A DNA stretch of 12,313 bases from contig JARGGE010000043.1 of the NCBI GenBank assembly GCA_029210865.1, positions 1 through 12,313 of the forward strand, in the 5' to 3' direction. The first letter of the stretch is position 1. Each line of letters begins with the position of its first letter. Shown in pieces: positions 1 through 6,260 of the stretch. This DNA is from Trueperaceae bacterium. Its GTDB lineage: Bacteria; Deinococcota; Deinococci; Deinococcales; Trueperaceae. A program made the position numbers and the translations under genes. A model generated the notes under the pieces. It saw only the letters and a program-made list of their open reading frames with translations, searched no databases and was not told the origin of the DNA.

Positions 1-1100
1 ATGCCGGGCAGCTGTCGCTCGGCACCGGCGCCTTCATGGGGGCGGGGGCCTACACCTGCTACAAGCTGACCACGATCTTCCCGCAGGTCGACATCGTCCT
101 CGTGATCCTCGCCTCGGGCCTCGTGCCGGCGCTGATCGGCGTCGCCTTCGGCCTGCCGAGCCTGCGCATCAAGGGCTTCTATCTCGCGGTCGCGACGCTC
201 GCCGCGCAGTCGCTGGTCGCGGACGTACGGAACGGGCGTTCGACCGCGCAGAACTTCGGTTGGTTCACCACGACCCTGTCGGGCGGGCGCCTGGTGGGCC
301 CGCTGCTCGCGGGGGTGGTCGTCGACCTCGCCGGGTTCCGCGCCGCTTTCGCGGTGGTGGTCCTGGCGACCGCCGTGCCGGTCGCGATCGCGGCCTGGCT
401 GCGGCGCGCGTTCCGTCGGGCCGACGTGGGCGATGGAGCGGCGTCGGGCGCCGCGGCCGACGCCGCCGGGGTCGAGGTCGACCTCGGCGACGCCGAGCGG
501 GTGCGGCGGCAGGCGGCCGGCCCCACCCTCGCGAACGTCGGGGTGCAGCTCGCGGTGCTGGCGAGCGCCGGCGTGTTCGTGGCGGTGAGCGTGCGGCAGG
601 CCTTCCTCCCGGTCCTGCTCACCGACCTGGGCTACTCGGCGACGGCGATCGGGGCGCTCGTCAGCGTCGGTTCGCTCGCCGCGGTCCTGGTGCGGCCGGC
701 GATGCCCTGGTTCGCGCGAGCGCTCGGCGGACCCGCGCGGGCGCTCGTCGTCGCCATGGCGGCGGTGGCCGTGGGGATCGGGGCGCTCGGGCTGGTCGGG
801 TCGTGGGGCACCTTCACCGCGCTGGCCGTGGTGGCGGGCTTCGGCACCGGCGTCGGGCTGCCGCTCTCGATCGTCACGGTGGCCAGCCACGTCGACCCGC
901 GGCGCCGCGGCGCCGCGCTCGGCCTGCGCCTCTCGCTCAACCGCGCGGCGCAGCTGATCATGCCGGTCGCGATGGGGGCGCTGCTGGCGACGTCGGGGTT
1001 CGCGGTCGCCTTCGGGCTCACGGGGGCGGCGCTGGCGGCTCTGGCCGTGCTGGCGGCGCTGCGGGTGCCGACCTTCGAGCGCACGCCGCCGGTGGCGTAG
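1..1100 (+). pseudogene. LivM-like permease fragment fused in frame to an MFS transporter lacking its first helices (5' partial)
   Basis: The frame is already open at base 3 (AGQLSLGTGAF before the first ATG at 36), so the true start lies outside the window. Counting from that ATG, residues up to about 58 carry the LivM signature of branched-chain amino-acid ABC permeases: GQLSLGTGAFMGAGAY, then LPSLRIKGFYLAVATLAAQ. From about residue 59 the protein becomes an MFS transporter: SLVADV, then GRLVGPLLAGVVVDLAGFRAAF, a loop rich in Ala and Asp, and a C-terminal half with six hydrophobic segments containing a DPRRRGAALGLR cytoplasmic loop. The MFS part begins near the end of the usual helix 4, so helices 1-3 and most of 4 are missing. 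Neither transporter is complete and function is unlikely. The switch lies around bases 195-225 with no stop or frameshift. Genomic deletion or recombination and metagenome misassembly explain it equally well. Family identification of each half is fairly sure. Confidence 0.75.
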
Positions 1101-1179
1101 CGGCACGGACGACCCCCGGCGGGCGGGGCGGTGGATCGGGCGCGGAGGGTCGGGCGGGCGTCGAGCGTGCGGCGCCGGG

Positions 1180-1185
1180 TACGCT
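1180..1185 (+). promoter_or_regulatory. -10-like element TACGCT of the iolD'-iolC unit
   Basis: GGGTACGCTGG lies 25 bases (last T to A of ATG) before the start at 1210. The same GGTACGCTGG at the same distance precedes the acetamidase gene at 2500. No convincing -35 box is seen. Transcription would start near 1192, giving a leader of about 18 bases with AGGAGG at 1200-1205. The call rests on this repeated layout, not on a consensus match alone. Confidence 0.5.
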
Positions 1186-1209
1186 GGAGCGGGTTCAAGA
1201 GGAGGCAGC

Positions 1210-1320
1210 ATGAGCACGCTCCGGAGGACGGTGGGGCAAGCGGTGGTGCGGTTCCTGGCCGCGCGGTGGTCCGAGCGCGGCAGGGTGCCGCCGCTGCAGC
1301 GGCCGGGACGCGCGGCATGA
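1210..1320 (+). pseudogene. iolD: N-terminal remnant of IolD (trihydroxycyclohexane-1,2-dione hydrolase), 36 codons
   Basis: A strong ribosome site AGGAGG (1200-1205) sits four bases before the ATG. The product begins MSTLRRTVGQAVVRFLAA and continues WSERGRVPPL. This resembles the start of IolD, the ThDP-dependent ring-opening hydrolase of myo-inositol catabolism, whose N-terminus typically reads like R-L-T-x-A-Q-A-L-V-R-F-L followed by a DGxxxPLFxG segment. A normal IolD has over 600 residues; here the frame ends at a TGA (1318-1320) that overlaps the iolC ATG (1317) as ATGA. The GHGN region and everything after it are absent. The promoter, ribosome site and first ~30 codons of iolD therefore now lead directly into iolC. 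Identification rests on a short similarity recalled from the family. The alternative is a small coupling peptide that resembles IolD by chance. Confidence 0.5.
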
Positions 1321-2345
1321 GCGCGTCGACGTACGACCTGCTCACGATGGGGCGCTCCTCGATCGACCTCTACGCCCAGGAGGTCGGCGCGGCGTTCGAG
1401 GACATCCAGGGGTTCGCCGCGTACGTCGGCGGCAGCCCGCTCAACATCGCCGTGGGCGCCCAGCGGCTCGGGCTGCGCACCGCGCTGCTCACGGCGGTGG
1501 GCGCCGACAAGGTGGGCGACTTCATCCTCGCCTTCCTGCGCCGCGAGGGGGTCGCCGTGGACTGGGTGCCCGTCAAGGCGAGCGCGCGCAGCAGCGCGGT
1601 GGTGCTCGGCATCGAGCCGCCCGACCGTTTCCCGCTCGTCTACTACCGCGACAACGCCGCCGACGCGCAGCTCACCATCGACGACGTCCTCGCCGCGCCC
1701 GTCGAGGCGAGCGCCGCGCTGGAGGTGTCGGGCACCGGCCTCGCCAAGGAGCCGGGTCGGAGCGCCACCTTCGTCGCCTGCGAGCGCGCGCGGGCGGCGG
1801 GGCGCACCGTCTACCTCGACCTCGACTTCCGCGCCGACCAGTGGCACGACCCGCGCGCCTACGGCGCCGTAGTGCGCTCGCTCCTGCCGCTCGTCGACGT
1901 CGCCTTCGGCACCCAGGAGGAGGTCAACGCCGCGATGCTCGCGCGCGTCGAGGACCTCGCCATCACCCATCAACAGGTGAGCGCGCCCACGGTGCGCGGC
2001 GACCTGGAGGCGAACGTCGTGGCGCTCCTGGCGCGCGGACCCGGGGCGCTGGTGGTCAAGCGCGGGCGCGCGGGCGCGACGGTGCACCTGAGCGACGGGA
2101 CGGTGCGGACGGTGCCCGGCTTCCCGGTCGAGGTGATGAACGTGCTCGGCGCCGGCGACGCCTTCGCCGCCGGCTTCATCTACGGGCGCGCCCAGGGCTG
2201 GGGCTGGATCAAGAGCGCCCGGCTCGGCAACGCTTGCGGCGCCATCGTCGTCACCCGGCACGGCTGCGCCAACTTCATGGCGACGCTCGAGGAGGCGCTG
2301 GCGCTCGCCGACGCGCACGGGGGGCTCGGTCCCGACGACGCTTGA
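1317..2345 (+). CDS. iolC: 5-dehydro-2-deoxygluconokinase (PfkB-family sugar kinase)
   Basis: A 342-residue kinase predicted to phosphorylate 5-dehydro-2-deoxy-D-gluconate at O-6 with ATP, a middle step of cytoplasmic myo-inositol breakdown. The N-terminus MGRSSIDLYAQ and the substrate-side motif GGSPLNIAVG (residues 38-47) are typical of IolC, as is GIEPPDRFPLVYYRDNAAD (98-116), which separates it from ribokinase and fructokinase. The PfkB C-terminal signature is GAGDAFAAGF with catalytic Asp at 281. It is single-domain, without the DUF2090 extension found in some IolC proteins. The ATG at 1317 was chosen because the protein matches the family from there; upstream frame extension is unrelated sequence. 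Only a weak GGGA lies before it, so translation probably depends on coupling to the 36-codon frame ending in ATGA. No other inositol gene follows: the next gene has its own promoter. Confidence 0.92.
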   Translation: MSASTYDLLTMGRSSIDLYAQEVGAAFEDIQGFAAYVGGSPLNIAVGAQRLGLRTALLTAVGADKVGDFILAFLRREGVAVDWVPVKASARSSAVVLGIEPPDRFPLVYYRDNAADAQLTIDDVLAAPVEASAALEVSGTGLAKEPGRSATFVACERARAAGRTVYLDLDFRADQWHDPRAYGAVVRSLLPLVDVAFGTQEEVNAAMLARVEDLAITHQQVSAPTVRGDLEANVVALLARGPGALVVKRGRAGATVHLSDGTVRTVPGFPVEVMNVLGAGDAFAAGFIYGRAQGWGWIKSARLGNACGAIVVTRHGCANFMATLEEALALADAHGGLGPDDA

Positions 2346-2361
2346 GCGAGGTCTGGCGTAG

Positions 2362-2377
2362 GCCCGGTTCTTCGGGC
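2362..2377 (+). terminator. Weak hairpin after iolC
   Basis: GCCCG (2362-2366) and CGGGC (2373-2377) can pair around the six-base loop GTTCTT, 17 bases after the iolC stop. The stem is only five base pairs and no T-run follows, so this is at most a weak or factor-assisted terminator and may be chance at this GC content. Confidence 0.22.
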
Positions 2378-2469
2378 TGCGATGGGCCTCGTCGCCCGCT
2401 CGTGTTCGCTCGTCCGCGCGCCGTGCTCGTCGCGGCCCGCGGGTCGATGCGCGTCCGCGCCGCGGCCGG

Positions 2470-2475
2470 TACGCT
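2470..2475 (+). promoter_or_regulatory. -10-like element TACGCT of the amidase-esterase unit
   Basis: CGGTACGCTGG ends 25 bases before the ATG at 2500, the same spacing as the copy at 1180. A ribosome site GGAGG (2488-2492) lies seven bases before the ATG. No clear -35 element is visible. It indicates that the acetamidase gene is transcribed separately from iolC. Confidence 0.5.
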
Positions 2476-2499
2476 GGCGCCACCACCGGAGGTCGCGCC

Positions 2500-3450
2500 A
2501 TGAAGCTGGATCGCCACGCCCACACCGTGCACGGGATGCACCACCACCACGACTGGGACCGCGCGCACGCGCCGGTCCTGGAGGTCGAGCCGGGCGCCAC
2601 CGTGGCGTTCGAGGTCCAGGACGCCTCCGGCGGCCAGCTGTCGCCCGCGTCCACGGTCGCCGACGTCGCGGCGATCGACTTCGCGCGCGTCAACCCGGTG
2701 ACCGGGCCGGTGTTCGTGCGCGGCGCTCGCCCCGGCGACGTGCTCGAGGTCGAGGTGCTCGAGTTCGCGCCCACGCGCTGGGGCTGGACCGCGCTGATCC
2801 CGGGGTTCGGGCTGCTGGCCGACGCCTTCCCGGACCCCTGGCTCACGGGCTGGGACCTGGCGCCGGGGCGCGCCACGGCCACCTTCGCCGACGGCATCGA
2901 GGTGCCGATCGCGCCCTTCCCGGGCACGATCGGGGTGGCGCCGCCCGAGCCGGGGCCGCACTCGATCGTGCCGCCGCGCGCCTGGGGCGGCAACCTCGAC
3001 GTCAAGCACCTCACGGCCGGCACCAAGCTCTACCTGCCGGTGGCGGTCGAGGGGGCGCTGTTCTCGGTGGGCGACACCCACGCCGCTCAGGGCGACGGCG
3101 AGGTCGCCGGCACCGCGATCGAGACCGCGATGGAGGTGGCGCTGCGCTTCCGCGTGCGCCGCGACCTGACCCTCCGCGCGCCGGCCTTCGAGACCTTCGG
3201 CGCCGCGCCGGGCGACCGCGCGACGCCCGGTGGGTCGTTCGCCACCACCGGCGTGGCCGACGACCTGATGCAGGCGGCCCGCGACGCCGTGAGCGCCATG
3301 ATCGACCGCCTGGTCGCGACCACCGCCCTCGACCCGGCCGCCGCCTACGCGCTCTGCTCCGTGGCCGTGGACCTCAAGGTGCACGAGGTCGTCGACGTCC
3401 CCAACTGGGTCGTGGGGGCCTGGCTTCCCAAGGCGGTGGTGCGGTGGTGA
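2500..3450 (+). CDS. Acetamidase/formamidase family amidohydrolase
   Basis: A 316-residue protein of the FmdA/AmdA family, metal-dependent cytoplasmic enzymes that hydrolyse formamide, acetamide or similar short amides to ammonia and the acid. Family landmarks in order: the N-terminal beta region with PVLEVEPGATVAFEVQDASG (25-44); VNPVTGPVFVRGARPGDVLE (64-83); PPRAWGGNLDVKHL (158-171); and LYLPVAVEGALFSVGDTH followed by AAQGDGEVAGTAIE (177-208), the most conserved block. The C-terminal SVAVDLKVHEVVDVPNW is also typical. Length is normal for the family. The N-terminus carries a natural His cluster (HGMHHHHDWD, 11-20), which may bind metal but is not a known catalytic element. It has its own promoter and a good ribosome site. 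Its TGA overlaps the GTG of the next gene, so the two are probably co-translated. The true substrate cannot be read from sequence. Confidence 0.9.
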   Translation: MKLDRHAHTVHGMHHHHDWDRAHAPVLEVEPGATVAFEVQDASGGQLSPASTVADVAAIDFARVNPVTGPVFVRGARPGDVLEVEVLEFAPTRWGWTALIPGFGLLADAFPDPWLTGWDLAPGRATATFADGIEVPIAPFPGTIGVAPPEPGPHSIVPPRAWGGNLDVKHLTAGTKLYLPVAVEGALFSVGDTHAAQGDGEVAGTAIETAMEVALRFRVRRDLTLRAPAFETFGAAPGDRATPGGSFATTGVADDLMQAARDAVSAMIDRLVATTALDPAAAYALCSVAVDLKVHEVVDVPNWVVGAWLPKAVVRW

Positions 3451-4127
3451 GCGGCACGAACGAGCGGACGGTCCTGTGCTTCGGCGACTCGAACACCTGG
3501 GGCTACGCCCCCGCCAGCGGCGACCGCTACCCGCGCGCCGTGCGCTGGCCGGGGGTGCTGGCGGCCGAGCTCGGCGTGGACTGGCACGTGGTCGAGGCCG
3601 GGCTCAACGGCCGCACCACGGTCTTCGAGGACCCGCTGGGCGACAAGCGCGGCCTGCGCCACCTGGGGCCGGTGCTCGAGAGCGCCGCGCCGGTCGACGC
3701 CGTGGTGGTGCTGCTCGGCACCAACGACCTCAAGACCCGCTTCGCCGCCAGCGCGTACGAGATCGCGGAGGGGGCGGGGCGGATCGTGGACGCGGTGCGG
3801 GCCGCGGCCGCCGGTCCGGGGGGCGGCGCGCCGGCCGTGCTGCTCGTCGCGCCGCCGCCGCTGGCGAACGTGGCGAACTGGGAGGCGCGCGACCCCGACG
3901 CCTTCGCTGGCTTCGAGGAGCAATGGCGCGGCGCACGAACGACCTCGCATGCCTTCGCGGCGCAGTACGCGCGGGTGGCGCGCGCCCGCGACGTCGCCTT
4001 CCTCGACGCGGGCGCGCACGTGGCGACGAGCGACCTCGACGGCATCCACTGGTCGCCCGAGGGGCACGCGGCGTTCGGGCGGGCGGTCGCTACGGCGCTG
4101 CGGGCGCTCGCACGCGGCGGCGCGTAG
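3447..4127 (+). CDS. SGNH/GDSL hydrolase, arylesterase-like
   Basis: A 226-residue esterase of the SGNH superfamily. Block I is CFGDSNTWGY with nucleophile Ser15; block II holds the oxyanion Gly in GLNGRTT (52-58); block III is LLGTNDLK with Asn93; block V is DGIHWSPEGH with Asp198 and His201. The full set of catalytic residues is present. The arrangement FGDS-x-TWG, VRWPGVL, GLNGRTT, GTNDLK and LLVAPPPL resembles the small cytoplasmic arylesterase/acyltransferase group that includes Mycobacterium smegmatis MsAcT. No signal peptide is visible, so it is probably cytosolic. GTG at 3447 overlaps the amidase stop as GTGA; a second GTG at 3444 is possible. The pairing with an amidase suggests joint use of acylated substrates, but that is inference. 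Its last 38 bases overlap the end of the minus-strand MFS gene. Confidence 0.88.
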   Translation: MSGTNERTVLCFGDSNTWGYAPASGDRYPRAVRWPGVLAAELGVDWHVVEAGLNGRTTVFEDPLGDKRGLRHLGPVLESAAPVDAVVVLLGTNDLKTRFAASAYEIAEGAGRIVDAVRAAAAGPGGGAPAVLLVAPPPLANVANWEARDPDAFAGFEEQWRGARTTSHAFAAQYARVARARDVAFLDAGAHVATSDLDGIHWSPEGHAAFGRAVATALRALARGGA

Positions 4128-5358
4128 CGGCTCCGGCGAGGGCCAGCGCCACGGTGAGGGCCGTCGCCGCCACCGCGACGGTCGCCCACGCGGCGTCCGT
4201 GCCCCACGTCGTCGCCACCGCGCCCAGCGCCAGCGAGGCCACCACGCCGCCGACGTACGACGCCAGCGACTGGACCGACAGCAGCACGGCCCGCCGCTCC
4301 GAGGGCGCGCGGTCGTGGAAGGTCTTGCCCAGCGCGGGCCCGGTGTAGCCGAGCGCGCCGTAGGCGGCCCAGAAGGCCGCGATCGCCGCCGCGACGCCCC
4401 ACGGGCCGGGCACCACCGGCACCAGCCCGGCGGTGGCGAGCGCGACGAGGCCGTAGCCGCGGGCCGCCGTGCGCGCCGCGCCGCCGCGGGCGCGCCCGCC
4501 CAGGGTCTGGCCGACGGCGCTGGCCGCGAAGGCGCCGGCGAAGGCGAAGCCGAGCACGGGTGTCACGGCGTCGCCCCAGCGCGCCGCCAGCTCGGTCGGG
4601 AACAGCATCTCGTAGCCGAGCACGAGGCCGCCCGTGAGGCCGTCGCCGGCGGCGAGGGCCGCGAGCATCGGGGCGGCGCGCAGGGCGGACCACGCCCCCC
4701 GGAACACCCGGTCGGGCCGCGCCGCGGCGCGGCCACCCAGCGGTCCCGCGTCGGCGTCGCGCAGGCCGATCGTCGCGCCGAGCGCGGCCAGGCCGAACAC
4801 CGCGGAGGCCGCGAAGCCGAGCGCCAGGGCGGGGGCGCCCGTCGCCGCGCCGAGGCCCAACCACGGGCCCGCGAGCGGTACGAAGCCGCCGATCAACGAC
4901 CCGGAGCCGATGGCGAGGGCGGTGACGGTGCCGGCGCGCGCCAGCGGCGCCTGCAGGTCGCCCATGGGGGCGTGCCGCCGGCGCGCGTCGACGTACCAGG
5001 CCTCCAGCGCGCCCGAGCCGAGGGCGCGCGCGAAGCCGCCGAGCGCCGCCGCCGCGAGGAAGCCGGTCAGGTCGGGGGCGGCCACGAAGAGGACCCGCGA
5101 GGCGACCGCGAGCACGTCGGCGACGACCGTGATGCGCACCCGGCCGAAGGTGTCGGCGAGGCCCCCCGTGGGGACCTCGGCTACGGCGGTCACCGCGGCG
5201 TACGTGGCTATGATCAGCCCGAGCTGCGCCAGGTCGAGGCCGCGCTCCAGGATGAGCGGCACCATCACCGGCATCGCCAGGACGGTCGCCCACCACCGCA
5301 GCGCGATGCTGCGGTGGTAGGCGCGGGCGAGGCGGGCCAGGGGATCCGGGTGCGGCAT
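4090..5358 (-). CDS. MFS transporter, probable drug/metabolite exporter
   Basis: A 422-residue inner-membrane protein with about twelve hydrophobic segments in two halves around an Arg/Asp-rich central loop (near residues 200-225). The MFS motif A between helices 2 and 3 is clear: EVPTGGLADTFGRVRI (61-76). A second-half loop, DRAPSERRAVLLSVQSLASY, matches the equivalent region before helix 11. The segment GALEAWYVDARRR (114-126) is typical of proton-coupled exporters of the multidrug type in high-GC bacteria. Substrate is unknown. The ATG at 5358 has no good ribosome site; a 31-codon frame ends five bases before it and could supply it by re-initiation. It diverges from a winged-helix regulator, and this usual arrangement suggests the regulator controls it. 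The 3' end overlaps the esterase gene by 38 bp tail to tail. Confidence 0.88.
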   Translation of the reverse strand: MPHPDPLARLARAYHRSIALRWWATVLAMPVMVPLILERGLDLAQLGLIIATYAAVTAVAEVPTGGLADTFGRVRITVVADVLAVASRVLFVAAPDLTGFLAAAALGGFARALGSGALEAWYVDARRRHAPMGDLQAPLARAGTVTALAIGSGSLIGGFVPLAGPWLGLGAATGAPALALGFAASAVFGLAALGATIGLRDADAGPLGGRAAARPDRVFRGAWSALRAAPMLAALAAGDGLTGGLVLGYEMLFPTELAARWGDAVTPVLGFAFAGAFAASAVGQTLGGRARGGAARTAARGYGLVALATAGLVPVVPGPWGVAAAIAAFWAAYGALGYTGPALGKTFHDRAPSERRAVLLSVQSLASYVGGVVASLALGAVATTWGTDAAWATVAVAATALTVALALAGAATRRRVRAPAAP

Positions 5359-5363
5359 GCGGG

Positions 5364-5459
5364 TCAGCGGGTGGCGCGGCGCGCGGCGTCGGACGCGCGG
5401 CGGAGTTCGGCGAGGTGGAGGGCGGCGAGGTGGGCGGCGAGCAGCGGGGAAGCGGTCAT
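5364..5459 (-). CDS. Possible 31-residue leader peptide upstream of the MFS gene
   Basis: On the minus strand an ATG at 5459 opens a frame starting MTASPLLAAHLAALHLAEL and ending RRATR before TGA, five bases before the MFS ATG. The predicted transcript from the -10 at 5483-5478 would start near 5471, leaving an 11-base leader without a clear ribosome site. The peptide is amphipathic and rich in Ala, Leu and Arg, with the ELRRAxxxAR pattern I associate with tiny uncharacterised ORFs in high-GC genomes. It may exist only to couple translation to the MFS gene. Random open frames of this size are common at this GC content. Confidence 0.33.
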   Translation of the reverse strand: MTASPLLAAHLAALHLAELRRASDAARRATR

Positions 5460-5476
5460 GTCCAGAGGATGCGCGC

Positions 5477-5483
5477 TAGGCTA
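5477..5483. promoter_or_regulatory. Symmetric bidirectional -10 (TAGGCTA) between regulator and MFS gene
   Basis: Read on the plus strand it gives TAGGCT (5477-5482), seven bases before the regulator ATG at 5490, so that mRNA would be leaderless. Read on the minus strand it gives TAGCCT (5483-5478), suited to transcription of the 31-codon frame and the MFS gene. The same seven bases can therefore serve both directions. No -35 boxes are visible on either side. Confidence 0.5.
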
Positions 5484-5513
5484 CCGAAGATGACACGGCC
5501 ATCGTCCGGTAGC
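5480..5513. promoter_or_regulatory. Inverted repeat GCTACCG-N20-CGGTAGC across the regulator start
   Basis: GCTACCG (5480-5486) overlaps the shared -10, and its exact complement CGGTAGC (5507-5513) lies inside the first codons of the regulator gene. The GCTACCG word recurs at 7209-7215 over the nitroreductase promoter. It could be a binding site for the regulator. Equally, the left arm may simply be the GGTA context of the -10 and the right arm chance. Confidence 0.3.
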
Positions 5514-6179
5514 TCGCCGCACCGCGTCGACGACCCGGTGGCCGCGCGCCTCCTCCTGGACGCGACCACCCGCGAGGTGTTCGGCTGCTTCCTCGACCGC
5601 GACCGCAGCGTGCGCGAGGCGGCCGACCTGCTCGAGCGCGACCTCGACGCGGTGCTGTACCGGGTGAAGCGCCTCCGCGCGGCCGGGCTCCTCGAGGTGG
5701 TGGCCATGCAGCGCCGCGCCGGCCGGCCGGTGCGTCGCTACCGCGCGCCGCACCCGCTCTGGTTCGTCCCCTTCGAGGCGCTTCCGTACGCTGACCTCGA
5801 GGAGACCTTCGCCGCGATGGCGCGAGCCCAGGTGGATCGCGCGGCGCACGCCTCGGCGCGCTGGCTCGCCCGCACCCCCTGGGCGGGCTACCTGATCGGG
5901 CGCGGCGAGGACGGCCAGGTGTGGTTGCGCGGGACGCGCGAGGCGCCGACCGCCGGCACCTCCGTGGAGCCGGACCCGGCGCAGCTCGGCCACGACGACG
6001 GCCCGCTCGACGTCGCCCTCGACCTGCGCCTGACGCGCGCGCAGACGGCCGCGCTGAACGCCGAGTTCTGGGCGCTCGCGGCGAAGTACGCCGAGCTCGG
6101 TGCGGTCGCGAGCGGAAGCGGGGGCAACCGCCTCCTCTACGTCACGAGCGTGCCGCTGGAAGAGGAGGACCGGCCCTGA
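5490..6179 (+). CDS. Winged helix-turn-helix transcriptional regulator (ArsR-like)
   Basis: A 229-residue protein. Residues 18-85 form a winged helix: ARLLLDATTREVFGCFLDRD, then recognition region SVREAADLLERDLDAVLYRVKR split by the turn, and a basic wing RRAGRPVRRYRAP (75-87). This matches ArsR/HTH-type repressors. The remaining ~140 residues are a mixed helical domain of unknown type, with an acidic end (PLEEEDRP); it lacks the Cys pairs of metal sensors. It resembles regulators annotated only as helix-turn-helix proteins beside MFS genes. The ATG at 5490 was preferred over an earlier in-frame ATG at 5415 because it lies seven bases after a -10 and begins just before the conserved domain; the earlier start would lie upstream of the promoter. 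It probably represses itself and the divergent MFS gene; the ligand is unknown. Confidence 0.8.
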   Translation: MTRPSSGSSPHRVDDPVAARLLLDATTREVFGCFLDRDRSVREAADLLERDLDAVLYRVKRLRAAGLLEVVAMQRRAGRPVRRYRAPHPLWFVPFEALPYADLEETFAAMARAQVDRAAHASARWLARTPWAGYLIGRGEDGQVWLRGTREAPTAGTSVEPDPAQLGHDDGPLDVALDLRLTRAQTAALNAEFWALAAKYAELGAVASGSGGNRLLYVTSVPLEEEDRP

Positions 6180-6200
6180 CGGGGGCTGCGCGCCGTTCGC

Positions 6201-6260
6201 GTCCGTTCGGGCCGCGTCCGACCGGGTCGCCTCCGACCGGGTCGCGTCAGGTCGGGTCGA
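6201..6260. repeat. 15-bp tandem repeat, four imperfect copies
   Basis: Units begin at 6201, 6216, 6231 and 6246. Copies two and three differ only in the first base of (G/C)TCCGACCGGGTCGC. Copy one differs from copy two at three positions and copy four at four. The array fills the gap between the regulator stop (6179) and the convergent nitroreductase stop (6247-6249) and runs into the nitroreductase's last codons. Each unit contains CGACC-G-GGTCG, a short dyad, so it may help stop convergent transcription; replication slippage is an adequate explanation of origin. Confidence 0.7.

Noticed and set aside
1101..1179. Possible terminator or gene after the chimeric transporter
   Set aside because: Only G- and C-runs with four-base pairing potential; no convincing stem, T-run or coding signal.
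1131..1316. N-terminal extension of iolC to an earlier start at 1131
   Set aside because: The extra residues are basic, low-complexity and upstream of the inferred promoter and the 36-codon frame; IolC similarity begins at the ATG at 1317.
2510..2560. HHHH run in the acetamidase, resembling an engineered affinity tag
   Set aside because: It is part of the natural N-terminal region leading into conserved sequence, with only four consecutive His and no vector-like flanks.
3527..5296. Long minus-strand frame overlapping the MFS and esterase genes
   Set aside because: The frame is an Arg/Gly-rich shadow; the MFS motifs and hydrophobic segments occur only in the 4090-5358 frame.
5415..5489. Earlier in-frame start for the winged-helix regulator
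   Set aside because: It lies upstream of the -10 at 5477 and encodes Gly/Arg-rich residues absent from the domain.
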